From Amphimedon queenslandica (lineage: Eukaryota; Porifera; Demospongiae; Haplosclerida; Niphatidae): a stretch of 64,000 nucleotides of DNA. This document shows, piece after piece, positions 48,008-64,000 of the stretch. The notes beneath the pieces are model-generated. The model searched no databases. It was not told where the DNA came from and was given only the letters and a program-made list of their open reading frames with translations. The stretch is from positions 3,196-67,195 of the forward strand of contig NW_003546536.1 of the NCBI RefSeq assembly GCF_000090795.2. Reading direction: 5' to 3'. The number at the start of each line of letters is the position of its first letter. Position 1 is the first letter of the stretch. A program made the translations under genes and the position numbers.

Positions 48008-50489
48008 GTGTGTCCCTTTTTCTAATCATGTTCTATTGCGAGAGATTGATATTTCTGGTAACAGTTTATCTGATATGACATCAATTGAGGGGGCGTGGCT
48101 TCCTTCCCTACAGACTCTTAAAGTATCAAACAACTGGTAATGTACCACCAGCATATCGTATCATAAATCCTCACTCATGGTCTTTAGTATATCATCAATC
48201 AGTTCTTTAACATGCTGTATCATGTTAACAACTTTTGACATTAGAAACAATTCCTTATACAGTACGTGTGATGCATTGTCACAATAAATGCACTTGTAGT
48301 TCACTTTTTCAACTCTTTCTCTCTTTTTCAGATTTCCCTAGTTTTTTACAGTCCATAAGAGGTTGCTATTACCTCAAACACGTCCTACTTGACGGTAACC
48401 CGATCACTCATGAACCTAAATTCAAGTAATTGTATTCATGTGTGACTGTCATGTGCCTGTCATGTGACTATCATGTGCCTGTCATGTGACTATCATGTGC
48501 CTGTCATGTGACTGTCATGTGCTCATTTGTTAGGGCTCACCTCTTGAAGGCTCTTCCTCAGCTTCAGAAGCTGAATGATGTTGAACTGAAGCAAAGCAAG
48601 GTTAGCATGTATATTGATAGAATATTCAAATTTGGGGTATTTTGGGACCATTAAATGTGATAAAAATTTTGGGTGATTTTGGAGCCATTTATTGGAAAAA
48701 CCATGGGCTACAGTACAGGGTATTTTCAGTATTATTTTACAACTCTTATTTCAGTCAATTTCTCTTATAGTCTTTCAATATTCCTAAAGAGATTCTCTCT
48801 AATCCTTTGATTTCATTAACTTTACGTCAACTAACTGAACAGGATGAACTAAAACAGAGACACGCCCACCAAATAGAGTAAGTGGGTGGGTGTGGTCAAC
48901 CTCAAAATGGGTGTGGCTAACCATACATCCTCAGGTCAGTATCTCCGGATTCCGTTCCTACATCTCCTGATACTCTCACTCAAATACTGGATCTGAAAGT
49001 AAGTTCATCTTGTTTGCCGTGTACTACAGCAACACTTTTAGGCCTCCCATTCCAGTGAATGTCATGAACTTCTTGCTAGACATTACAAGGAACATGTCCA
49101 ATTTAATGGAAGATATTCTCTCTCTCCTCCAGTGGATAGAACACTAATAGCAAAACAGATTTCTGCTGCTGTACTTATTCAGAGTCAATGGCGAGGACAG
49201 CGAGAGAGAATGAGATACGTTAAGACTCTAAAGTTTATCATTTTAATTCAATCTTTAATGAGAGGGGCACTGACTAGAAGATACTTGAAACAAGAGCAAG
49301 AGAAGGAGGAGAGAGAGAGGAGGAGGAGGGAGGGAGCAGCTGTGTTGATACAGTCGGTGTATCGCGGTCATAAGCTGAGGAAGAAGCTCAAAGAACTGTT
49401 AAGTTCTAATTCATTTTTTGAAAAAGAGGAAGAAGTGGAAATTGATGATGTAAGTATATGATAATAAAACTTTTACTGATGAAAATAATGCATTTAAATG
49501 TTGCATGATGTGCATATACGTAATATAATCGTCAGAAACACTATTCATTATTATTATTATTATTATTTTAGTTCTTATTGTCTCAAGTTCCGTTGGAGTC
49601 TGAGGATCTTTTAAGACCTTTCAGTCCAACTGAAGAAGACATTGACAAACTTTTAAAACCATCCACTCCGTCTCCACGGAAACAGCAACAACATCGCCAA
49701 GTCAGCATTCCTAGGTTTACCCTCCCTGGGGCCGTACAAGAAGAAGTGACACTAGAAGAGGAGGAGGAGGGAAGGAAAGGGGTGGGGCTATGTAGGCGTG
49801 GCTCAGGGCCAAGAGATGGTGAAGGTTTGAATTCATCCAATCGGGCAAAGCAACAAAAAATAATTGATGAATGGTAAGGAATGTGATGACTTTAATTGAG
49901 GTTATGCTATTGGTGGTACCTTAGGGGGTTTTCAAGTAACGTAACAGCAGGCCTAATGCTAAGAAGAGCCGGCCGGCACCAGAAACTGAAGCAGGTCTCA
50001 CACCAGAGGCTCCGGCTACAAGATCCCACTGAGAGACTTAATAACTTTAGAAAAAGAAATAGTCAAAATTCATCTTTTCTGTTACCCTATTCAGAAAGAA
50101 GCAGCTGCTACAGTGAGGTGACATCACCAGAGAAGAAACAAGATCAACCTGACACCACTGGATATCAGTGAGACTGTGATTGTTTATTTATTTATTTATT
50201 TGTTTGTTTTTTTTTTGTTAAAGGTGGAGTCATCACAAAAGGGTAGTCCACCAAGAACTACTAGTCCCTCCTCCTCCTCCTATAAAAATGGCGTCACCTG
50301 CTGCTACCTCTCTCTCATCCCTTCCTCAAATGGATTTACACATATTAGTGGGACACACACCAAGACTGGTGGTAAGGACAAGTATATATACACTGGTATG
50401 TTAATAATCTTTCATCTCTCAAGACATCAAAGGCCCAGAACGATCTAGTCAGACATTCCAAGTCAATACAGGAAGCTTGGGACAAATGA
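44296..50489 (+). CDS. lrriq1: Leucine-rich repeat and IQ motif protein LRRIQ1
   Basis: LRRIQ1 is a large ciliary/flagellar protein with LRRs and calmodulin-binding IQ motifs. The start MELEVEDWVEEEIEKELEKI is acidic, as in vertebrates. The N-terminal half is charged coiled coil with IQ-like segments (VILIQAYWRGYR, AALIQSAWRRFVLKQR, ILEQWRHWRRRQLAK). Small exons from 47.2 to 48.6 kb encode LRRs (LRFLDLSDNHLSSIHGLQ, NLLELNLDENRIARIG). Then come three IQ motifs (AAVLIQSQWRGQRERMR, IILIQSLMRGALTRRYLKQ, AAVLIQSVYRGHKLRKKLK). C-terminal blocks DEWGFSSNVTAGLMLRRAGR and YQWSHHKRVVHQE match the human C terminus. The last exon ends in SIQEAWDK. Several introns hold repeat arrays. Exact limits of the middle exons are uncertain. 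Confidence 0.85.
46490..47070. repeat. GTACTATAGTAC-family tandem repeats in a LRRIQ1 intron
   Basis: About three units with GGAATCAGCTCAAACTTTCT, ACACAGCATAAGGACATCAA and CCATGGGCTATAGTACAGGG, beginning just after the preceding exon. The second and third are almost identical. Confidence 0.88.
47941..48008. repeat. TTTA/ATTT microsatellite in a LRRIQ1 intron
   Basis: A run of TTTATTTATTTA of about 60 bp in the short intron between two LRR exons, directly before the acceptor TTTAG. Confidence 0.85.
48430..48535. repeat. 22-bp tandem repeat in a LRRIQ1 intron
   Basis: CATGTGACTATCATGTGCCTGT recurs about four times with minor changes, ending just before the exon that begins after TTAGGGCTC. 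Confidence 0.85.
48630..48740. repeat. Partial GTACTATAGTAC-family unit in a LRRIQ1 intron
   Basis: A single truncated unit with GGGTGATTTTGGAGCCATTT and CCATGGGCTACAGTACAGGG. Confidence 0.75.
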
Positions 50490-50601
50490 GACTGCACACG
50501 TGAACGCACGTGGTTAATTAACTGACGTCATAATTATTTTAATGATATTCATATTCACGTGTTTGTTATTGGAGGTGTGGCTAGCAGCTGATGCCGTGCC
50601 T

Positions 50602-50910
50602 TAGTGATGGGCGAATCCAGAAATTTGCATTCGATTCCGATTCTGAATACTTCTGAGACTGGAATCGATGGAATCGAATACCGATTCCGAGACTACATCT
50701 GCGCATGCGCAAAGCCACGTGGTATCAATTAAAGCAATAATTAAGGTATTAACTACTGGTTTTAAAACTATTATTAATATTAAAAGGTGTGGTTGGGTGT
50801 GGTTTAATTCGGAATCGTTTCAAACGATTCCTACTTCTCTTTCGATACGAGTACGATTCCATTCGGAATCGAAGGATCGAATACTCCGGACTCGGAATCG
50901 CCCATCACTA
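50602..50910. mobile_element. Complete hAT-type MITE with 8-bp target-site duplication
   Basis: The element starts TAGTGATGGGCGAATCC and ends GGAATCGCCCATCACTA, an inverted repeat. It is flanked by perfect 8-bp direct repeats CCGTGCCT at 50594-50601 and 50911-50918. An 8-bp duplication and these termini are typical of hAT transposons. At 309 bp without an open frame it is non-autonomous. The interior is rich in GATTCC/GGAATC words and holds TGCGCATGCGCA (50700-50711), a perfect NRF1-type palindrome. It ends 69 bp before the ATG of the MFS gene. Confidence 0.93.
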
Positions 50911-50979
50911 CCGTGCCTAGAGAATGATGCAACTTTTGGTGAAGAAAGGGTTTTCGTCTCTCTTTTTCTTCTCAGTTGT

Positions 50980-53928
50980 ATGAAAATGGCGTGTGCTAGT
51001 TACTTGAGGAGAAAGTTCCCGTTCAATAAGAAACAGGTCCGCGTTATAGCTGGACTTTTCATCTGTCTGGTAAAGTGTTAACGTTTAAAAAACTATTAGT
51101 ATTATCTTGTTATTATTGTATCCGTGATATATAGTTCTCTAGTGCTTTCTCTATTACGATGTTGTTCCCTTTCCTTCCGTTCATGGTGGAATTTTTAATA
51201 CCCTCACTGAACCCAACATCAGTAGGTAAGTAGTGGGTGAAAGGTGACCTTACATTCAGCATAATTTTATACACTCCCTCCCTCTCTCTCCTCCAGGTAC
51301 TTATGCTGGTTTTATTGCATCGTCAATGTTTGCTGGAAGATTCTTTGGAAGGTTAGAAATAAAATTAATACATTTAATACTCTCTCTTAGTTACATATGG
51401 GGCCTTATTGCTGATGGGTGGGGCAAGAGGCGTGTCATAATCCTCAGTGAACTCTTACTCGGACTCACGTCAATGTTCTTTGGTTTTAGTGTCAATATAT
51501 ACATGGCCTGCGTCTTGAGGTTTCTTGTAGGACTCTCCAACGGTCAGTACCAGATCACATGACAATCACATGACCTCTAGTGTAGGTATTATTGGTACAG
51601 CAAAGGCTGCACTGAGTGAAGTAACAACTAATAAGACACAGCCGCTGGGACTGGCAATATTGACCTCATCTTTTGGTATCGGAATAGTAATAGGACCAGC
51701 TGTTTCTGGAGCTATAGCTGACCCGATCAACCAGTATAACTTGACTATTAACAGTTAGTAATTTACTATTTTTTAGAATAGTTATTAATAGTTATTAATA
51801 ATGTTACTATTTTTAGATGCGGTCATTAATGATTGGTTGACCAGATTTCCCTACAGTCTTCCGTGTATAGTGAATCTATTTCTGTGTCTTATTTCTGTTG
51901 TTGCTGCCATCTGTCTCATACCAAATACACTGTAAGTTTATGCATTAAAGCTGCTTCAAAACTGGGCCAAAGTCCCTGTACTGTAGTACACGGACTTTGG
52001 TCAAATTTCAACAAAATGAAAAGTAGAAAATTCTCAATTTTTATAACTTTATCTGATGCATGTACATGTACTTATGTTGTGTAAAAAGTTTGAGCTGATT
52101 CCGATCAAGTTTGGATTTTTTACGAATTTTTAAAGTTGCTCCAAAATCAGGTCAAAGTCCCTGTACTATAGTACATGGTCTCGGGCCAAATTTTGCCAAA
52201 AATGAAAAGGAGAGAATTCTTCATTTTTATAACTTTATCTGATGCATATACATGTACTTATGTTGTGTAAAAAGCTTGAGCTGATTCCAATCAAGTTTGG
52301 ATTTTTTATGAATTTTTAAAGTTCTCAACTTCTCCTTTAGATCTGATGCTGTTGTACGAGAGAAAGATGAAAGCTCTGACTATCACTCGTCAAGTGTTCC
52401 TTCACTTGATGAGGAACAGCAGGAGCAAAAGGAAGAGGGAGAGGGAGAAGGTCAAGCTGCTCATCATGATACCCTTTCAATTGACAGTGGGTTGGATGAG
52501 CAGCAAAGAGATCTCATAAATCACGAAGAGACTGAAAAGACTAATATCACAGAAACTGAAGATAGAATTGGCATTGAATATAAAAATACTTTTAAAAGGA
52601 AAGCCTCCTATGTATTAAGTATCATACCAGGCCGTAGAAACTCTGCATCACTTCAATTTGTGAAATTACCAGTTGCTAAACGACAGCCTTTAGCTAATAA
52701 TAATAATGGAGTGATACATGAAGATCAAGAAGAAATAGAAATGAAAGAAATAGGAGGAGATGGTCACACTGAAGATGGTCATATTGAAGATAGTCTGATA
52801 ATGAAGGAAAGAAGTCCTTTGTCAAGGAAAGAAAAAGCAAAAAATAAAATGATGTCTTTTAGAAAAGGTGTCACAATTGCCCTCAAGGACTTGAAAATGT
52901 TTATGAAGTAAGCTATTGTTGTTGTTTATTGTTGTTGTTTATTGTTGTTGTGAATAGGGATAGGAACACAAGACTAACTCTTCTTATATACTGTGCATTT
53001 TCATTTGTCATCATTGGATTTGATGAATTGTATTCACTGTGGTGCTCCACTTCAGTCTATTCAGGTCAGACATTAAAAAGATCATTTGCAATGAACTCAC
53101 ATGTATATATCTCATTTTGTAGGAGGAATAGGCTTCAATCTTCATGAGATTGGCATATCACTAAGTGTTGTGGGGGTAATCCTACTACCTTTCACATTCA
53201 GTTTCTTTCCATTGGTAAGTGCATGTTACTAGTACTAATAATTATGAATGTGTTCTGGTGTGTCATTATACATGTACATGTAGATGGAGAAGAAGCTAGG
53301 CTCTATTAGATCTTTCCAGATCATGGGTATAATGGAATTCTTTTTCATTGTCTTATTTCCTAGTCTACACTTCCTTGTACTGTTGAACAGGTAAATGATT
53401 GAAAGAGTTTTTTTACTGTTAAAAGCATCATTCAACCTACTATGTTTACATATTTGATTCTATTTATTTGTAAATTGTAACATCATCTTTATAATAATAA
53501 CTGGTTTATTTCCTCTTTCTATAGTCGTGTGTATTTATGGCTAGTGATGGTTATTGTCCTCTTTATCATAAGGCTAGCCACTACAGCTGGTTTTGCCGCC
53601 ACTTCTTTGTTTATTAATAATTCAGTGACTCCTGACAAGTTAGGAGCTATTAATGGACTAGCTGTATCATTAACATCATTGTTTAGGTATTGTAATGATT
53701 ACTGATAATGTCTCTACCTCTCTCTTTCTCTCCAGGTGTATTTCTCCATTATTTGTTGGTACTATTTATTCAGCGTCTTTATCTAAAACTACCCAATCGA
53801 TAGGCTTCCCAGTTGACTATCATCTGATATTTATAATTCTTGGTTTTATTTTACTCGTTGTTGTTCTTCTTACAACTTGTCTCCCTAGCTCTATTAACAG
53901 GATCAAGATTAGAGAAACAAGACTATGA
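50980..53928 (+). CDS. Major facilitator superfamily transporter
   Basis: A secondary transporter of the MFS DHA1 type. It starts MKMACASYLRRKFPFNKKQV. The usual signatures follow: FSSAFSITMLFPFLPFMVEF (span 1), TYAGFIASSMFAGRFFG, then SYIWGLIADGWGKRRVIILS with the loop 2-3 motif GxxADxxGKRR, FLVGLSNG, and ILTSSFGIGIVIGPAVSG (motif C). Between spans 6 and 7 is a long, acidic and basic cytosolic loop of about 190 residues (52341-52908), larger than usual. Spans 7-12 follow to TGA at 53926. It most resembles the ZIF-like/tetracycline-resistance-like branch. The substrate is unknown. An intron (about 51932-52340) carries GTACTATAGTAC repeats in reverse orientation. Confidence 0.87.
51955..52330. 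repeat. GTACTATAGTAC-family repeats, reverse orientation, in an MFS intron
   Basis: About two units with AAGTCCCTGTACTATAGTAC, CTTATGTTGTGTAAAAAG and GAGCTGATTCCGATCAAG, the reverse complement of the other arrays. This shows that the family can insert in either orientation relative to the host gene. Confidence 0.88.
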
Positions 53929-54165
53929 TTAAGAGGAATCTACTACTCTGGATAATAATTTTATTTATCATGTATTTATTCATTCATTATGATTCGTTAT
54001 GATTACACTTAATACACTGTCCAGCTGCAGTTGGTGAATGTGTTAGGGTGTGGCTCGCTTTGCAATAGTTAATTTGTTTATAGTTCAACAGAGAGTGAGA
54101 GAACAGCAACAAACTTTGTAGCGGCACACTCAAACTGACCTTTTAGTCTGGCTATTGCGTCAGTT

Positions 54166-55563
<1,398 letters not shown>

Positions 55564-55832
55564 CCAACCACTTCAAAGCTGCTGTCATTTGGACTATAAA
55601 AATAATATATTCAATCACTAGAGAACAGATTTTATACAAGACTTTAATAGATTTTATGTATAATAAAAATAATAAATAATCAAGATGCAAAAAATTAGTG
55701 TGAAGGTGTGGCTATGGAAGTTTATTTGGGATCACGTTTTTGGTGTACATGCGGTTAATATACACGCAGCACATTTCATTTTTCTCTTCGGTGTCTTGTG
55801 GAAAGTTGGAAACTACAAAGCTAGCAACTGTC

Positions 55833-57196
<1,364 letters not shown>

Positions 57197-57392
57197 CAAG
57201 AAACCCAATGATAACTTTATAAGCTATAGCAGTAGTATAGTACAACACACTTTTTAATTTAGTCATAGTAATTAGTATTTTGCTAATTGGCACTATTCAT
57301 TGTACAATGCATGGTTCATTGCTGAGGTGTGGCTGGCTATGATAGTAGCTTCAAGATATCATTGGTGACCTTGACCTTTGCAGCAAAGAAAT

Positions 57393-59675
<2,283 letters not shown>

Positions 59676-59943
59676 CGAAACAGATAACCTGAGAATAACT
59701 GATAATATTAAAATGACAAGAGAGTGTGTGTTAAAAAACAATAATTATTACTATTATCAAGCATTTACTCTTTTTATTATTAGCTAATTATTAGTTAGTG
59801 TAGCTATTATACAAGTGATAATAATAGATGGTTAAATTAAATTTAGTCATAGAGCTATTCATTGTTGAGGTGTGGCTGGTACTCTGTAGCTAGCTTTAAT
59901 TTATGACCTTCACCTTTGCGTATATATCAGCAATAACATAAAT

Positions 59944-61443
<1,500 letters not shown>

Positions 61444-61538
61444 CGAAACAGATAACCTGAAAATAACTGATAATATTAAAATGACAAGAGAGTGTGTGTT
61501 AAAAAACAATAATTATTACTATTATTATTAGCTAACTA

Positions 61539-62063
61539 TTAGTTAGTGTAGCTATTATTACAAGTGATAGCTGGTTCTGGAGTGTACGAATGATATTTCA
61601 CAGTTTCGTTCCACTTGACCTGTTTCTTTACCGGCGACGATTGCAATTCACATCTGTCCTGATCTTCCAGTGGAGAATAATCTATCTCCTCCTTTCTTCC
61701 CTCCATTATCCTTTGTCTCTTGAGATATCTCTCCCTTCTGCTGTCTGATTGCTCTAATTTTCTCATTGCTTGGAGCTGCTTCTCTCGTCCCAACCTCCTT
61801 GATAATTTCTGCATTTTAGTTGAAGGAAGCAGTGGTCCTAGTTCATCATCATCATCAGTGCAGAGTGTGGGTGTGGCTGAAACTCCTCCCTCTTCTTCTC
61901 CTTCAGTCTTGTTTCTCTTCCTATTGCTAGTAAGAGCAGTCGTGTCTTCCTTAGATGCGGCCATCATTTCATCCACTTTAGTTCTGAGTACAACTACAGA
62001 GGGACTTGAGTTTAGAATCTTTCCTTCTTTGATGGTATCCATGTGCTTTCTACGGAGCTCCAT
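61539..62063 (-). CDS. Unidentified charged protein with a possible PP1-docking motif
   Basis: A single open exon of 174 codons plus stop, from ATG (MELRRKHMDTIKEGK) at 62063 to TAA at 61539. It is rich in Lys/Arg/Glu and probably disordered with helical segments (KMQKLSRRLGREKQLQAMRK, SRRERYLKRQRIMEG). An acidic DDDDELGPLLP lies in the middle. Near the C terminus KKQVKWNETVKYHSY contains K-Q-V-K-W, which fits the RVxF-type protein phosphatase 1 docking consensus. I do not recognise the family. It is convergent with PTGR copy 4, with only 95 bp between the stops. Confidence 0.6.
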   Translation of the reverse strand: MELRRKHMDTIKEGKILNSSPSVVVLRTKVDEMMAASKEDTTALTSNRKRNKTEGEEEGGVSATPTLCTDDDDELGPLLPSTKMQKLSRRLGREKQLQAMRKLEQSDSRRERYLKRQRIMEGRKEEIDYSPLEDQDRCELQSSPVKKQVKWNETVKYHSYTPEPAITCNNSYTN

Positions 62064-64000
62064 GGCCAATAGTGTGTAGAATTATTAGCAGGAAACGTTA
62101 AACAAACAGGTGAAGGGTCCTATGGCTCTATCGAGAAATAAAACGAGGAACTGATCGCTGAAGAAATCGTCATTCCAAAACTAAGGGTTAATTAATAACA
62201 ACAAGCTAGCCACGCCCACGAGTCTTATTAAAATTAACTAACCACAATAATTATAACTAGCCCTAAATTAAATACTATGCTTGAAAAACAGGTTTTCCAA
62301 ACCAGTTTGTGAGCATCAATAGCAACTCTCATCTCATACCACATGATCTAGTAATTACTGTGGGAAGAGATGTGACAGTGACATGGTATACTACAGAATT
62401 CAACTCAACCGTGTGTTACTAAATCAACTATCGGACGATTGAGTTCAAAGACTGATACATGATACATACAAATGATACAATCATGCTCTATTAAACCTTT
62501 GTCATGCAAATTTGTTCAAGCAATAAGCATACGACAAGCTGAACAGAACAGGTGCAACTATTAAAGGCATGATTTCAAAGGAATTCCATGCACTCTGTGG
62601 TCAAGAACAAAACGAGGCTCTTCTATCACTAATTAATAAATAAATTGTGCAATTACATGCCAAAGAATACAATTATACAAATTGGTATAGATACATGCAC
62701 ATATAATAATGTTTTGAAATAAAACTGTGTGCAGATCTAGTGACAAGCTGTAAGTGATAGTGTGTATACTGTATATAATCCAGTTACATGACAACTAAAT
62801 AAGGTTATCAAATTAGACTATCATATTTAGGCATCAGGCACTCTACATCTACCCAAATTTCCTTAGAAGCAAATGCGTGTGTGCTCCTAGTTCCAGAAAA
62901 CACCAAGACTATTATTATTATTATTATGGTATACAACATGCAGCAAGCTCTGTGTGTGTGAGTGTAGTAAAGAACACTCCCTGGATATCAGTGATCTTGT
63001 GGTTAGGAGTGGCAAAATGGCTATTACTCCACAAAAAACAATGCTAGTTTATGGAGTGTCACTAGATCTGCATGTTCAAATCACTGCATGACTGTTAAAT
63101 GGAGTGTGCTGGTAGTGGCATGTTTTCATTAAAGTTTAAGTATCTCTCCTCTCTAATTAACATTCACTAAAATCCAAATGTAATGAAGACATCTAAAATA
63201 GAATGGGTCTTCAATTTTCACGCTATTAGTCAAGCCAGTGGTTTTAGAGTGCTAATCAGTGCTGACTGTGCAATCTCACAGATGTTGTTTATCGACATTC
63301 TACTGTGGAAACAGTTTGTAGAGTAATACATGAGTGTATAGTAACAGCTTTCATATAATGGACTGTTGGGAATGCGTATTATGCTTGTTCATAATGCATG
63401 CTGGCATAGTGTTGGATGGATATAGTATTTAATGTATCTACTCTAGTATAAATTGATGACATGGTTCAAGAGGCTTGAGTCACGTAAGCTTACTCTAGCT
63501 GCCATTGACCACCATGATCCAATTACTGTACTCATCTGTAACACAAGTAAAGCAATGGCACTATTACGATCCGACATTCTTACTCACTAACGTGTATCCT
63601 GGGACGCAGCTGCTCTTGCTACTGCTCTCTGAATCATGCTCCATTATTTAAATAGTAAAGTACTTTTTTGGCATTCTACCAAAAAGTTAATACGAAATGT
63701 AAACTACAACAAGATATTTTGGTCTGCCTTTATCATAAAAGCATCACTATCCCCTTAAGCTATTATGTATAGTAGCTTCAAAATGTAGTATTATACATAA
63801 ATGATGTTAAGTTGATAGACACTGTGATATCATCATGTAGGTCAGAGTTTCATTGCAAACAAAAGCACTGAAGCATTGAGTAAGGGAAGAGCTGGTGGTG
63901 GTCCAACATGTCATCATTAGTATGGGTACACAGCTAACCATAATAGTGTATGGTGAAATCAATACTTATAGATCAAAAGTAACTACAACTCTATTGTAAG
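62064..64000. other. 1.9-kb right end with no confident gene
   Basis: AT-rich unique DNA. The first ~200 bp is probably the promoter of the gene ending at 61539. An (ATT)n run is at about 62910-62926. I see no domain-bearing open frame; a gene starting further right may reach in. Confidence 0.5.
63592..63644 (-). CDS. Possible first coding exon (tentative)
   Basis: ATG at 63644 opens MEHDSESSSKSSCVPGY and meets a good donor (CAC|GTTAGTGAG) at 63592. No downstream exon was identified on the minus strand between 62100 and 63580, so this stays speculative. Confidence 0.2.

Noticed and set aside
44296-53928. Possible fusion of LRRIQ1 and the MFS gene into one transcript
   Set aside because: LRRIQ1 ends in a proper last exon with TGA at 50487-50489, and the MFS frame has its own ATG after the MITE.

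Overview
The window looks like nuclear DNA of an early-branching animal, most likely a demosponge close to Amphimedon. The reasons are AT-rich intergenic DNA, very short introns (often 45-60 bp), tightly packed genes, and metazoan gene content (Ric-8, Fuzzy, tetraspanin, syndapin, ETS factor, ELOVL, LRRIQ1, DNAI7). The species assignment is an inference. I saw no bacterial, plasmid, phage or retroviral signature. Exon structures were read by eye from splice sites, phase closure and family resemblance.

Layout. 1-651 is the 3' end of ric8 (+). 754-2892 (-) is a two-membrane-span protein with two tandem Death-like domains, which I regard as the most novel gene here. 3424-5393 (-) is an F-box/LRR-like gene with an interrupted frame and a 318-bp tandem duplication of its 3' end. 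5545-7515 (+) is Fuzzy and 7871-9520 (+) a tetraspanin. 9552-13611 (-) is the golgin GCC1, crossed by an assembly gap, head to head with the mitochondrial inner-membrane peptidase IMMP1L (13734-14327, +). 14445-17223 (-) is FERRY3/C12orf4 and 17388-19411 (-) is PACSIN/syndapin, head to head with RPS10 (19836-21105, +). 21277-24447 (-) is the axonemal protein DNAI7/CASC1, 78 bp from mitochondrial intermediate peptidase (24526-26487, +). 26647-27121 (-) is a small unidentified gene and 27816-30905 (-) an ETS factor. 32801-41200 (-) is an ELOVL fatty-acid elongase with a 5.5-kb repeat-filled intron.

Further on, 42401-44164 (-) is a second F-box/LRR gene, divergent from LRRIQ1 (44296-50489, +). 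A complete hAT-type MITE (50602-50910) lies just upstream of an MFS transporter (50980-53928, +). Four tandem prostaglandin-reductase-like genes follow (54166-61443, +), with signs of gene conversion. 61539-62063 (-) is an unidentified coding exon. The last 1.9 kb shows no clear gene.

The genes do not form one pathway. Themes are cilium/flagellum (Fuzzy, DNAI7, LRRIQ1), endosome and Golgi traffic (GCC1, FERRY3, PACSIN) and mitochondrial protein processing (IMMP1L, MIPEP). Repeats confined to introns and intergenic DNA are the other striking feature: a ~180-bp tandem family carrying GTACTATAGTAC, a 61-bp hairpin minisatellite, a 1.4-kb inverted-repeat element nested inside that minisatellite, and two MITEs.
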